Counted from the first letter of the stretch, positions 35,433-44,151 are shown. The stretch is DNA of 64,000 nucleotides from CALCTE01 sp045627885 (GCA_045627885.1 JAZQOM010000066.1:1-64000); one strand, 5' to 3'. The notes: generated by a model not told the origin, from the letters alone. Numbers and translations are program-made.

Positions 35433-36569
35433 ATGGCAAAAAGAATATTTATTGTATTCTGTCTTTTGTTTGCCGTTTTTGCATTTTGCGGCGCGGACTG
35501 TTACGCGATAAAAGAAACGATAGTCCCCACGCCGATAAAAGCGGAGGATATACTCCGCATAAAAGAAAACGGAAGCAAAGCCGATATTCCGGTGCTCGGC
35601 TTTCCGGAGCTCGACGAAAAAACGAAGAGCATGGCGGAAGATATATGCAAAAAATCGGATACGCCCGTCACCGTGGACTGCGATGTGTTCTTATCGGGCA
35701 GGCTGATAAGTGTTCTTTTAAGAGAAAAGACAAGCGGCTCGGAGAAATACCAAAGCGTGGTCTGTGACGCGAAAAACGGTCACATTGTAAAGCTTTCCGA
35801 GCTTGTTTCGGAAAGCTCACCCGATGAGATTTGCGCTTTTGCCGAAGGCGATGGGGACTTTATCGTTACGCTTCACGGAATCGGTCTGTGCGGCGAAAAA
35901 ACGGTAAAGGTAATACCTCTTGCACAGGCGGCGCTCAAATACGATGTCACCGATAAAAATGCGCTTTTTCCGTGGGAAAAGGCGATAGCCTTCACTTTTG
36001 ATGACGGCCCGAGCAAATACACCGATACCATCTTGGATTTTCTTGATAAAAGCGGCGCAAAGGCGACCTTCTTCATTCTCGGCTCCCATGTTGAGGCAAA
36101 CGAAGCAAGAATTTCCCGCATGAAGGCTCTCGGATGTGAGCTCGGATGCCACGGCTTTTCTCATACGGATATGAGAAAGCAGAGTGCCGACGCGGTGAAA
36201 TTTGAGGTCGAAAAGACATCGGAGCTGATATATGAGGCGTGCGGCGAATATCCCACGGTGTTCAGAGCGCCCTACGGTGAGTTTTCGGCATCGACAAAGG
36301 GGATAAAGCTCCACCGCATAAAGTGGTCGGTAGACACGCTCGACTGGAAATCACGCAATAAGCAAAAGGTTGTGGACGCAATACTATCGTGCGCGAAAGA
36401 CGGCGATATAGTGCTGTTGCACGATATATTCGGAACGAGCGCTGACGCATTCTGCGAAGCGGCTTCCGAGCTTATGAAAAGCGGATACAGGCTTGTAACG
36501 GTAAGTGAGCTTGCAGGGCTTTCGGGAAAAGAGCCCGATATGAAAACGGTATATTACAAACGCAAATAA
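35433..36569 (+). CDS. Exported polysaccharide deacetylase (NodB domain)
   Basis: 378-aa protein with a signal peptide ending near DCYA (residue 25), an N-terminal domain of about 150 aa of PdaC/RsiV-like character, and a NodB deacetylase domain. All catalytic motifs are there: TFDDGPSKYT, the HxxxH zinc pair in GCHGFSHTDM, RAPYGEFS, SVDTLDW and IVLLHD. It probably removes acetyl groups from peptidoglycan sugars outside the membrane, giving lysozyme resistance or wall remodelling. ATG at 35433 was chosen over TTG at 35415 by its better N-terminal signal. Confidence 0.9.
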   Translation: MAKRIFIVFCLLFAVFAFCGADCYAIKETIVPTPIKAEDILRIKENGSKADIPVLGFPELDEKTKSMAEDICKKSDTPVTVDCDVFLSGRLISVLLREKTSGSEKYQSVVCDAKNGHIVKLSELVSESSPDEICAFAEGDGDFIVTLHGIGLCGEKTVKVIPLAQAALKYDVTDKNALFPWEKAIAFTFDDGPSKYTDTILDFLDKSGAKATFFILGSHVEANEARISRMKALGCELGCHGFSHTDMRKQSADAVKFEVEKTSELIYEACGEYPTVFRAPYGEFSASTKGIKLHRIKWSVDTLDWKSRNKQKVVDAILSCAKDGDIVLLHDIFGTSADAFCEAASELMKSGYRLVTVSELAGLSGKEPDMKTVYYKRK

Positions 36570-36612
36570 GACAGGCGGCGCCTTTTTACGGCGCCGTACA
36601 TAAGAGGTAAAT

Positions 36613-37395
36613 ATGAAAAAGGACAACAAAAAGGCAAAAAAGGCAATATACATCGTATTGCTTGTTCTTGCCGTGCTCGCCTGCGTGATTCTCGCGGCGT
36701 ATTCGGCGTCCGGCTTTATTTCGCGCAAGCTGCGCTATGACAGAATGAATGAAAAGCCGTCCCCGCTGAACGGAGGCTTTTATCCTATTGATTTTAATGC
36801 CGACATTGAAGGCGACGAAGAATATCTTAACAAGAACAGATACATTTCATACACCGACGAGTCCGGAGCCGTTACCGAAACCATAACCGATGGAAATTAT
36901 GCGGATTTCGGTCAAGACCTTGTATTTTTCGACAAATATTTTACAACACTCCGAAACGGCGACTATGAGAATTACGACAAATTGTTTACGCGCTCGTATT
37001 TCTCGACTCACGAGCACACGGATACGGAGCTCGGATTTACAAAGCAGAGAATATACAACATTCACATAAGCTACTGCAAGCCGTACAAGGCAAACGGCGT
37101 CGAAAACACAATATACGAGGTCGTATACTGCATATTCAAAAACGACGGCTTGTTCAGAAACGATATCCGCTCCGATGAGTACAGGGCGCTGTATTTTACG
37201 CTTTCTCACACAAAGGACGGAGTGCTGATTTCGGATATAGCCTACGGCTACGATTACGACTTCGACTACGACGGAAGCAGTCTTAAGGATGAAGTGGTCG
37301 CCGCCGTTTTTGCAGTGATAATTCTTGCCGCCGTGATAATAACGACGGTCATCGTGAAGAAGAAAGGAAAAAAAGATGGAAGAGAAGCTTCTTGA
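36613..37395 (+). CDS. Unrecognised membrane protein with two terminal membrane segments
   Basis: 260-aa protein. A Lys-rich start and one transmembrane segment (about residues 11-35) are followed by an extracytoplasmic mixed domain of about 180 aa rich in Tyr, Asp and Asn. A second transmembrane segment (VVAAVFAVIILAAVIITTVIV) ends in KKKGKKDG. No family is recognised. It overlaps nadA by 20 bases, so both are likely on one transcript, although a function in NAD synthesis is not implied. Confidence 0.75.
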   Translation: MKKDNKKAKKAIYIVLLVLAVLACVILAAYSASGFISRKLRYDRMNEKPSPLNGGFYPIDFNADIEGDEEYLNKNRYISYTDESGAVTETITDGNYADFGQDLVFFDKYFTTLRNGDYENYDKLFTRSYFSTHEHTDTELGFTKQRIYNIHISYCKPYKANGVENTIYEVVYCIFKNDGLFRNDIRSDEYRALYFTLSHTKDGVLISDIAYGYDYDFDYDGSSLKDEVVAAVFAVIILAAVIITTVIVKKKGKKDGREAS

Positions 37396-38284
37396 CGAGC
37401 AGATACAAGAGCTCAAGCAAGAGCGCAACGCGCTGATTCTCGCGCATTACTATATTGATTACGGCATCGGTCAGATTGCCGATATGGTGGGCGACAGCTT
37501 TGAGCTTGCCCGCCGCGCAAGGAATGCGGAAGAAGAGGTCTTGGTGTTTTGCGGCGTAAGCTTTATGGGAGAATGCGCAAAGATTCTTTCTCCCGACAAA
37601 ACAGTGCTTCTGCCGAGAGCCGATGCCGGCTGTCCCATGGCGGATACCGTTACACCGGAGGATGTGGCAAAGCTAAAGGAAAAATATCCTGATGCCGCGG
37701 TTGTCTGCTATGTCAATTCTTCGGCAAAAACAAAAGCTCTGTGTGATATATGCTGCACATCGTCAAACGCAGAACGGGTTGTACGCTCACTCGAAAATGA
37801 ACAAATAATATTCCTGCCGGACAAGAACCTCGGCACATACATAGCAAAGAAGGTTCCGGAAAAGCAGATAATACCGTTTGACGGATGCTGTCCCGTTCAC
37901 AACGGAATAACGGTTGAAGATGTTTTTGCCGCAAAGGGAAAATATCCCGACGCAAAGCTTCTCGTTCATCCGGAATGCCCCGAGGAGGTCACAAGGCTTG
38001 CCGACTTTGTCGGAAGCACATCGCAGATAATCCGCTTTGCCGAGGACGACAGCGCCGAGAGCTTTATCATCGGAACGGAAAACGGCGTGGCTGACAGACT
38101 TTCCCGCACGCTTCCGGCAAAGAGCTTTTATCCGCTTGCGCCGAGATTTATATGCGCGGATATGAAAAAGCCGACAAAGCAGGATGTAATAGACGCGCTT
38201 TTATATAACTCGAATGAGATAATTCTTGACGCGGAGCTTGCAAAAAAAGCGAGAATTCCGCTTGAACGAATGCTTCACATATAA
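37376..38284 (+). CDS. nadA: Quinolinate synthase NadA
   Basis: 302-aa [4Fe-4S] enzyme that condenses iminoaspartate with dihydroxyacetone phosphate to quinolinate. The early ILAHYYIDYGIGQIADMVGD and the repeated Cys-containing segments (CGVSFMGECAKILSP, CCTSSNAERV, GCCPVHNGITVEDV) are characteristic. Start ATG at 37376 has GAAAGGAAAAAAAG upstream. nadB and nadC follow directly, giving a complete aspartate-to-NaMN pathway. Confidence 0.97.
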   Translation: MEEKLLDEQIQELKQERNALILAHYYIDYGIGQIADMVGDSFELARRARNAEEEVLVFCGVSFMGECAKILSPDKTVLLPRADAGCPMADTVTPEDVAKLKEKYPDAAVVCYVNSSAKTKALCDICCTSSNAERVVRSLENEQIIFLPDKNLGTYIAKKVPEKQIIPFDGCCPVHNGITVEDVFAAKGKYPDAKLLVHPECPEEVTRLADFVGSTSQIIRFAEDDSAESFIIGTENGVADRLSRTLPAKSFYPLAPRFICADMKKPTKQDVIDALLYNSNEIILDAELAKKARIPLERMLHI

Positions 38285-38299
38285 AAAGAGGCGATTTTT

Positions 38300-39856
38300 G
38301 TGAGAAGATATTTGCTCTGCGACTCGCAGAGAAATCTGATAAATACCGTACGAGGCTACGATGTCATAGTCGTCGGCAGCGGAATAGCGGGACTTTATTC
38401 CGCACTGCATCTGTCAGCCGAGCTCTCGGTTGCGGTCGTGTGCAAGAGCAACATCGAAAAGGGCAGCTCGTGGTACGCCCAGGGCGGAATTGCCGCCGTG
38501 CTTTCCGACGACGACAGTTACAGGCTTCACCTTGAGGATACGCTCAAGGCGGGAGCCGGACTTTGCAACACGGACGCGGTTGAAGCTCTTGTAAAAGAGG
38601 GCCCCGACAACATTATGGAGCTTGTCAGAATGGGAGTGCCCTTTGATTCCGACGGATACGGAAAGCTTCTTTGCACGAGAGAGGGCGGACACCGCATAAA
38701 CAGAATAGTCCACTGCGGCGGCGACGCCACGGGCAGGGAGACCACAAGGCAGCTCGGAAGGCTTGTCGCATCGCGCGAAAACATTACGGTAATGACGGAG
38801 TGCTATGCCGTTGATGTTGTCACCGACGATAGCGGAGTCTGCGGTATTCTGCTTTGCAGAGAGGGAAATCTCGTATACTGCCCGTGCGGAAATGTGATAA
38901 TCGCCACCGGCGGCATAGGTCAGGTTTACAGATATACCACCAATCCGTCCGGCGCGGTCGGCGACGGAATAGCGATGGCGCAAAGAGCGGGCGCAAGGCT
39001 TGACCGTATGGAAATGATACAGTTCCACCCGACAACGCTTATCCCGCAGGGAAAGACGGAAAGGCTGTTCCTCATATCGGAGGCGGTCAGAGGAGAGGGC
39101 GCGATTCTGAGAAATTCAAAAGGTGAAGCTTTTATGCAAAACGCCCACGATATGAAAGACCTCGCCCCGCGTGACATAGTTACGAGGGCAATTCTTTCGG
39201 AGCTTTCAAAAAGCGGAGAACAGAATGTCTTTCTCGATGTATCCAATATGAGCGCAGAGTTCTTCGCGCACAGATTTCCGACGATATACGCAAAGTGCAA
39301 GGAGCTTTGCATAAATCTCACCGAAGATATGATACCCGTTCGCCCAGGTCAGCATTATCTTATGGGCGGCATACGCACGGATTTATACGGCGCGACGCAT
39401 ATTCCCGGGCTTTATGCCTGCGGAGAGGCGGCGTGCACCGGAGCTCACGGAGCCAACCGACTTGCAAGCAATTCGATGCTCGAATGCCTTGTGTTCGGCA
39501 GACGCTGCGCTCTTTGCATAAACGGAAACGCAAGAGCGGGCAAGGAAGTCGATTTAGAATTTGACGCACGCAGAACGGAGCCGCTTTCTCACGCAAGAGA
39601 AGCGGAGCTTCGCACGAGAATAAAACATAAGATGACAAAATACGCAGGCCCCGTCCGCACGGCGGAGGGACTTGCAAGAGCAAGAGAAAGCATCGCCGCA
39701 ATCAGGGAAGAGATAGACGGATACATTCTTTCCGGCGGATACGAATTCGAGCTTTACAATATGGCTGAGGTCGCACAGACCGTCATAGATTCTGCGGCAG
39801 CAAGAAAAGAAAGCGTCGGCGCGCATTATCTTGCCGATGCCGCGCTTGTGAAATGA
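38300..39856 (+). CDS. nadB: L-aspartate oxidase NadB
   Basis: 518-aa flavoprotein oxidising L-aspartate to iminoaspartate. FAD-binding DVIVVGSGIAGLYSALHL, then SSWYAQGGIAAVL, the substrate-binding GGHRINRIVHCGGDATGR and the C-terminal helical domain are present. Under anaerobic life it would use fumarate rather than oxygen. GTG at 38300 is 15 bases after nadA. It is slightly longer at the N-terminus (RRYLLCDSQRNLINTVRGY) than some homologues. Confidence 0.96.
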   Translation: MRRYLLCDSQRNLINTVRGYDVIVVGSGIAGLYSALHLSAELSVAVVCKSNIEKGSSWYAQGGIAAVLSDDDSYRLHLEDTLKAGAGLCNTDAVEALVKEGPDNIMELVRMGVPFDSDGYGKLLCTREGGHRINRIVHCGGDATGRETTRQLGRLVASRENITVMTECYAVDVVTDDSGVCGILLCREGNLVYCPCGNVIIATGGIGQVYRYTTNPSGAVGDGIAMAQRAGARLDRMEMIQFHPTTLIPQGKTERLFLISEAVRGEGAILRNSKGEAFMQNAHDMKDLAPRDIVTRAILSELSKSGEQNVFLDVSNMSAEFFAHRFPTIYAKCKELCINLTEDMIPVRPGQHYLMGGIRTDLYGATHIPGLYACGEAACTGAHGANRLASNSMLECLVFGRRCALCINGNARAGKEVDLEFDARRTEPLSHAREAELRTRIKHKMTKYAGPVRTAEGLARARESIAAIREEIDGYILSGGYEFELYNMAEVAQTVIDSAAARKESVGAHYLADAALVK

Positions 39857-39866
39857 GGTGTTTTTG

Positions 39867-40715
39867 ATGAATAACGGAATAGATAAGGGCACACTTGACG
39901 ATTATATAAAGGCGGCGCTTCGCGAGGATTTGGGACTCGGCGATGTCACCACGCTCGCAATAGTCCCCGACGGAATGCGCGCGGGCGGCAAATTTACGGC
40001 AAAGGCAAGCGGAGTATTCTGCGGCGAAGCCGTGCTCGAGCGGATATTCGGCGGCATTTTCGAGCAGACTGAAATAGAGCTCTTCGTTCATGACGGCGAC
40101 AGAATAAACAAGGATGAGCTTATCGCAACCGTATCCGGCGACGCAAGAGAGCTTCTTGCGGGAGAAAGAACGGCGCTCAACATCGTTCAGCACCTCTCGG
40201 GAATAGCGACTATGACTGCGGAGGCAGTCGCAAAAGTCGGAGACACGGGAGTAAAAATTGCCGACACCCGCAAAACCACTCCGCAGATGAGATTCTTGGA
40301 AAAATACGCGGTAAGAGTCGGCGGCGGCACCAATCACCGCTTCAACCTGTCGGACGGCGTTCTTATTAAGGATAACCACATCGCCGCGGCGGGAAGCATT
40401 ACGGAAGCGGTACGCCGCGCCAAGAGAAACGCATCGCATCTTCTCAAGGTCGAGGTCGAGGTGGAAACGCTTGAGGATATGCACGAGGCGATAGAGGCGG
40501 GCGCGGATATCGTTATGCTCGACAATATGGACTACGATACGATAGTAAGAGCCGTATCGGAGGCAAACGGTTGTGTTCTTCTCGAGGCGTCCGGCAATAT
40601 GAACGAGAGGGATATACGCGCCATAGCCGAAACGGGCGTCGATATCATTTCGATAGGTGCGCTCACCCACAGCACCAAGGTTTTGGACATAAGCTTAAAG
40701 CTCGATATGCAGTAA
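39867..40715 (+). CDS. nadC: Quinolinate phosphoribosyltransferase NadC
   Basis: 282-aa decarboxylating enzyme converting quinolinate and PRPP to nicotinate mononucleotide. Marks include NIVQHLSGIATMT, DTRKTTPQMRFLEKYAVRVG and VEVETLEDMHEAIEAGAD, then VMLDNM. I use ATG at 39867, 8 bases after GAGGTG, instead of the in-frame GTG at 39858 inside that site. Last of the nadABC genes; no NiaR-type operator is evident. Confidence 0.97.
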   Translation: MNNGIDKGTLDDYIKAALREDLGLGDVTTLAIVPDGMRAGGKFTAKASGVFCGEAVLERIFGGIFEQTEIELFVHDGDRINKDELIATVSGDARELLAGERTALNIVQHLSGIATMTAEAVAKVGDTGVKIADTRKTTPQMRFLEKYAVRVGGGTNHRFNLSDGVLIKDNHIAAAGSITEAVRRAKRNASHLLKVEVEVETLEDMHEAIEAGADIVMLDNMDYDTIVRAVSEANGCVLLEASGNMNERDIRAIAETGVDIISIGALTHSTKVLDISLKLDMQ

Positions 40716-40758
40716 GCAATCCGCGACACTTCTTACATATTTATATAAGAGGTGTATT

Positions 40759-41001
40759 ATGATTATTATTCCGGATTTTATGACATATCTCTATTGCGCG
40801 ATAATAGCAATATCGGCGACGGCGGCGCTAATAACGGAAAGCGAGCGCTGGATTATACCTATTCCGTCGGCGTTTACCGCGATGCTCATGCTCATATCGG
40901 ACTTGCCGTTCTATCTTTCGGCAACTGCGTTTTTTGCGATTTCGGGAGCACTTTTAGTGTTCCACTATGCCGTATCGGCAATAATTCGGAGGAAATTATG
41001 A
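40759..41001 (+). CDS. Small membrane protein
   Basis: 80-aa hydrophobic protein with two or three membrane segments (YLYCAIIAISATAALIT, IPSAFTAMLMLISD, LSATAFFAISGALLVFHYAV) and a positive C-terminal RRKL. The start ATG has AAGAGGTG upstream. Its stop overlaps the FAH gene start (ATGA), so the two are coupled. It resembles membrane partner proteins with an NfeD-like first half, but I cannot assign it. Confidence 0.65.
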   Translation: MIIIPDFMTYLYCAIIAISATAALITESERWIIPIPSAFTAMLMLISDLPFYLSATAFFAISGALLVFHYAVSAIIRRKL

Positions 41002-41858
41002 AATTCATCACATACAGAGAAAACGGAAAGCTCGTTCCGGCAGTTCTTTCGCCGGACGGAAAGTCCGCGCTTTCATTTGAAAAGGCGAATATCCCGTTCG
41101 AAAGCGTTTTTGCGCTTGTAAAATCGGGAGAAAGCGTAAGCGTATCGGATTTTTCGCAAGCCGTTTCGCTTGACACGCTTGAGCTCACATCGCCGCTGCC
41201 GAGAATCGACCATGATGTAATCTGCCTCGGCATAAACTATATGGCTCACGCCGAGGAGAGCGCCCGTTATAAAAAGGAAGCTTTTGAGCGCGACAGGGCG
41301 TACCCCGTCTATTTTTCAAAGAGGGTGAACCTTTCCGTCGGCGACGGAGAGAGCATAAAACTGCACGCGGATGTTACCGAAAGAGTGGACTACGAAGCGG
41401 AAATAGCGGTAGTCCTCGGCAAAACGGCGAAAAATGTAAAAAAAGAGGACGCATATAACTATGTTTTCGGCTACACCGTCTTAAACGATGTCAGCGCGCG
41501 TGATGTTCAGACACGCCACAAGCAGTGGTATTTCGGCAAGAGCATGGACGGCTTTACCTCAATGGGCCCGTGCCTTGTCACCGCGGACGAGATAAATCCC
41601 GAGGCTCTTTACATACGCTCTTATGTAAACGGAGAAATAAGACAGAACAGCAATACATCGCTTATGGTATTCGGAATTCCTCATGTAATAGAGGAGCTTT
41701 CCGCCGCCATGACGCTTGAAGCCGGAACGGTAATTTCGATGGGCACTCCGGCGGGAGTCGGTATGGGATTTGACCCGCCGAAATTCTTAAAAAGCGGCGA
41801 TACGGTTACCTGCGAGGTAGAAAAAATAGGCAGTATAACGAATAAATTTATAAATTGA
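40998..41858 (+). CDS. Fumarylacetoacetate hydrolase (FAH) family protein
   Basis: 286-aa enzyme. The FAH catalytic domain starts near residue 75 (VICLGINYMAHAEES). Metal ligands are seen in VDYEAEIAVVLGKT and NDVSARDVQ, followed by KSMDGFTSMGPCLVT and MGTPAGVGMGF. FAH relatives act as acylpyruvases, oxaloacetate decarboxylases or 2-hydroxy-hepta-diene-dioate hydratases; the substrate here is not known. The real start is ATG at 40998 with CGGAGGAAATT upstream, not the longer ORF in that frame. Confidence 0.9.
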   Translation: MKFITYRENGKLVPAVLSPDGKSALSFEKANIPFESVFALVKSGESVSVSDFSQAVSLDTLELTSPLPRIDHDVICLGINYMAHAEESARYKKEAFERDRAYPVYFSKRVNLSVGDGESIKLHADVTERVDYEAEIAVVLGKTAKNVKKEDAYNYVFGYTVLNDVSARDVQTRHKQWYFGKSMDGFTSMGPCLVTADEINPEALYIRSYVNGEIRQNSNTSLMVFGIPHVIEELSAAMTLEAGTVISMGTPAGVGMGFDPPKFLKSGDTVTCEVEKIGSITNKFIN

Positions 41859-41891
41859 CAAAATTTTTTGAGTTTTTTTAATAAAAACATA

Positions 41892-41920
41892 TTGACTAAT
41901 TGCATTTTTTACTATATAAT
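41892..41920 (+). promoter_or_regulatory. Promoter of the cohesin-like protein gene
   Basis: TTGACT at 41892-41897 and a perfect TATAAT at 41915-41920 are 17 bases apart. The leader to the ATG is about 95 bases and contains an inverted repeat TTATGG/CCATAA at 41941-41962. Confidence 0.75.
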
Positions 41921-42022
41921 TATCGTAAGTATTAATGCCATTATGGAGACTTGTCCCCATAACATGCGGCGTTACTTATTATAATAAAAGTAAAAATATA
42001 ATTAGAGAAGGGAATTTTTGAG

Positions 42023-43357
42023 ATGAAAAAAATCATTTCTGTTCTGCTTGTTCTCTGCATGGCACTTGCTTGCGTACTCAGTTTTACGCCTGCCGTATGT
42101 GCAGCAGACGGCCCCGCTTTCAGCGTAAGTGGTACTACCGCTGACATCGGAGACACAATTACACTTACATTGACGGCTGATAAGGGCGGCTTTACGGGCG
42201 CCGAGATTCAGCTTGATTATGACAAAACATGCCTTAAGCTCGTTGATGTAAATCTTGAGCTTTCCGCAACCGGCAAGGATGTTTACGGCGCGGCCAATAA
42301 GATGGCTACCGTTCCTTATTCGATGCTGTTCACAAAAGCGAGCGGACCTGTTGATGATGAAACCGTGCTCGGCAATTTCACATTTGAGATTGTTGACGCC
42401 GGCAAAGAAGACTTGTCTGTTGCAGTAGGCTTCACGGTTGGTATGCCTGTTGTCGGCGGCGGAACAAGACTCGGTCAGGTCGTTAACGGCGGAACTGACC
42501 TCAGTGCTTCGACATCTTTCACCGCAGGTACAGTTCATGTTACCGGCGCTCCCTCATCAAATTTAGCTTCCGACGAGTATGATTACTACTATAACAAGAA
42601 AGCCGGCGGCGATGTATTTGAATATATCGGCGTACGCGTGCTTGATAAGTTGATATTCCCCGCTGAAGTAACCAATATTGATGTCGTAGAAAGTCTTGAC
42701 GATGTATCGACATTTGTATTCCCCGAAACGGTTGAAAGCGTCACGGATTTTGCTCTCGAGGATGCCGGAGTCGGTGATGGTGCCGAGTATTATTTCTTCA
42801 ATCCGGAGATTGAATTAGGAGAAGGTTCCATAGGTTATTATTATGACAAAAAAGGAAGAGAAGACCTTCCTTGCGAAGATGTAATAATTCACGGCTGGCT
42901 CGGCTCTACTGCAGAAACTTACGCAACCGAAAACGGATTTGAATTTAAGCCCATCGGAGAATTCAAGACAATCGGCGCACAGAACGGCACGAACGCAATT
43001 CGCTTTATATCAAGAATGAAATATGCAGACAGCTATGTTGCCGCAAAGGTTGTTATCTCCGCAACAGGCGCAGATGATTCCGGCACTGCTATCAACAAGA
43101 GCGCAAAAGAGCTTCCCGTATCCTGCGTATATAAGACAATCAAGGGCTCGACAGGCGGTACTTCATTCGTAGCAAAGAGCTGCCCCGAGGGATATTACCT
43201 CTCCGCGGTTTCGATTAAGAATCTGCCCACCTTCACGGGAAGCGGAAACATCGTATTTACTGTTAAGACTTATGTTAAGTACGCAGAAGATGGCGAATTT
43301 GTAGAGCTTGACAGCCAGAATCTCACATACGATAAAAACGGTTACAGTGGTAACTAA
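42023..43357 (+). CDS. Secreted protein with cohesin-like, LRR-like and C-terminal unknown domains
   Basis: 444-aa exported protein. A signal peptide ends near AVCAAD (residue 28). Residues about 30-175 look like a cohesin/carbohydrate-binding beta-sandwich (VSGTTADIGDTITLTLTADK, GFTGAEIQLDYDKTCLKLVD, VLGNFTFEI). Residues about 190-310 resemble LRR_5 surface repeats, ending in GSTAETYATENGFEFKPI. The last about 130 aa (from GAQNGTNAIRFISRMKY) form a beta-rich domain I cannot name. No dockerin, sortase signal or membrane anchor is present, so it is secreted or held by other proteins. A short peptide gene follows after 21 bases. Confidence 0.82.
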   Translation: MKKIISVLLVLCMALACVLSFTPAVCAADGPAFSVSGTTADIGDTITLTLTADKGGFTGAEIQLDYDKTCLKLVDVNLELSATGKDVYGAANKMATVPYSMLFTKASGPVDDETVLGNFTFEIVDAGKEDLSVAVGFTVGMPVVGGGTRLGQVVNGGTDLSASTSFTAGTVHVTGAPSSNLASDEYDYYYNKKAGGDVFEYIGVRVLDKLIFPAEVTNIDVVESLDDVSTFVFPETVESVTDFALEDAGVGDGAEYYFFNPEIELGEGSIGYYYDKKGREDLPCEDVIIHGWLGSTAETYATENGFEFKPIGEFKTIGAQNGTNAIRFISRMKYADSYVAAKVVISATGADDSGTAINKSAKELPVSCVYKTIKGSTGGTSFVAKSCPEGYYLSAVSIKNLPTFTGSGNIVFTVKTYVKYAEDGEFVELDSQNLTYDKNGYSGN

Positions 43358-43378
43358 GGGCGTCGGAGGTATAGAGAA

Positions 43379-43507
43379 ATGAAAATGATTTATGAGATGC
43401 CCGATATCAAGTTTATCAAAGTCGCTTCTGAAGAGATTATGCTTCTCAGCAAAAATGACGATACTCCCGGTGAGGGCGAAGAGGTTAAGTGGGAAGACTG
43501 GACCTGA
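43379..43507 (+). CDS. Short peptide of 42 aa, related to the peptide at 43773-43913
   Basis: ATG at 43379 is 8 bases after a perfect CGGAGGT, 21 bases past the cohesin-like gene, so it probably shares its transcript. The peptide starts MKMIYEMPDIKFIKVASEE, then IMLLS, and ends in an acidic tail with two Trp (KWEDWT). It has no signal peptide or transmembrane segment. Met1-Lys2, Tyr5, Pro8-Asp9, Ile20-Met21-Leu22 and Ser24 are identical to the second peptide. The Y-x-x-P start recalls RiPP leader peptides, but no modifying enzyme is nearby. Function unknown. Confidence 0.7.
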   Translation: MKMIYEMPDIKFIKVASEEIMLLSKNDDTPGEGEEVKWEDWT

Positions 43508-43772
43508 TTAGAGGGACATAATAGAGCAATACAAAAGAAAGCTTGCATAAGCAAGCGGTCTTTTAGTCTGCTGACAAAGTCGCGCGATAGGCACAAAGCC
43601 GATAACTTGACAAAAATGTGAGAAGGAAAAGCAAAGCGGTGGGAAAGAATCAACAAGAGTATAGCTATCCCGATGAGATGCGCGAAAGAAAATCGAAGAA
43701 AAAGCTCTTTTCGCAAATGCGAAAAGAGCTTTCATGCTTTGCTTATTCGGTTGCAGAAATACAACTTGCAAA
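43508..43772. other. Intergenic region between the two short peptide genes
   Basis: 265 bases without a gene I can support. Overlapping antisense ORFs cross it but lack ribosome binding sites and composition like their neighbours. A short hairpin GCTTGC-ATAA-GCAAGC followed by GGTCTTTTA near 43540-43565 could terminate the plus-strand transcript. The terminator of the minus-strand peptide is at its right end. Confidence 0.5.
43690..43732 (-). terminator. Terminator after the second short peptide gene
   Basis: A perfect 14-bp stem pairs 43701-43714 with 43719-43732 around a 4-base loop. On the minus strand it runs into TTTTTCTTCGATTTTC. It lies about 40 bases past the peptide stop. Confidence 0.8.
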
Positions 43773-43913
43773 TCAATATCTCTGCGTGTAATCCTTATCC
43801 TTATTGGGATTTCCCGAATCTTCGGGCTCCTCGGCAGGAGAAGATGTAAGCATTATATCGGGAAACTCCAACAAAAGAATTTCCGCATCGGGATTTTTAT
43901 AATTTTCTTTCAT
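43773..43913 (-). CDS. Short peptide of 46 aa, related to the peptide at 43379-43507
   Basis: ATG at 43913 is 7 bases after a perfect CGGAGG. The peptide begins MKENYKNPDAEILLLEFPD, then IMLTS, and has a polar acidic tail ending DYTQRY. It has its own promoter and a strong terminator, making it an independent monocistronic unit. It shares nine identical positions with the first 24 residues of the other peptide, while the tails differ. No signal peptide. Function unknown; a leader-plus-core peptide, a signalling peptide or a small regulator are possible. Confidence 0.72.
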   Translation of the reverse strand: MKENYKNPDAEILLLEFPDIMLTSSPAEEPEDSGNPNKDKDYTQRY

Positions 43914-43957
43914 ATCATAACCTCCGTTATTCAGTGCTGATTTTACTATATGTATAC

Positions 43958-43985
43958 ATTATACCACAAAAAAATAAAAAATCAA
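43958..43985 (-). promoter_or_regulatory. Promoter of the second short peptide gene
   Basis: On the minus strand TTGATT (43980-43985) and a perfect TATAAT (43958-43963) are 16 bases apart, with TG just before the -10 box. Confidence 0.7.
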
Positions 43986-44122
43986 TACTTATTTGAATTC
44001 GGTTCAATATCCGGAAAATGCAGGTATAAAGCGGCATTGGGGAGCTTTGAACAGAGAGAGCATAAATTTTCCGGTAAAAAACGAAAAAACAAACGCCGAT
44101 TTCTGTATTTTCGAAACGACAC

Positions 44123-44151
44123 TTGACTTGTCTGTTCGGATTTGATATAAT
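44123..44151 (+). promoter_or_regulatory. Promoter of the formate channel gene
   Basis: TTGACT at 44123-44128 and a perfect TATAAT at 44146-44151 are 17 bases apart. The 43986-44122 stretch upstream shows nothing else recognisable. Confidence 0.75.

Noticed and set aside
43390..43771. Two overlapping minus-strand frames (about 108 and 87 aa) between the short peptide genes
   Set aside because: They lack ribosome binding sites, cross the terminator of the peptide gene and one is antisense to the first peptide; no protein-like pattern.
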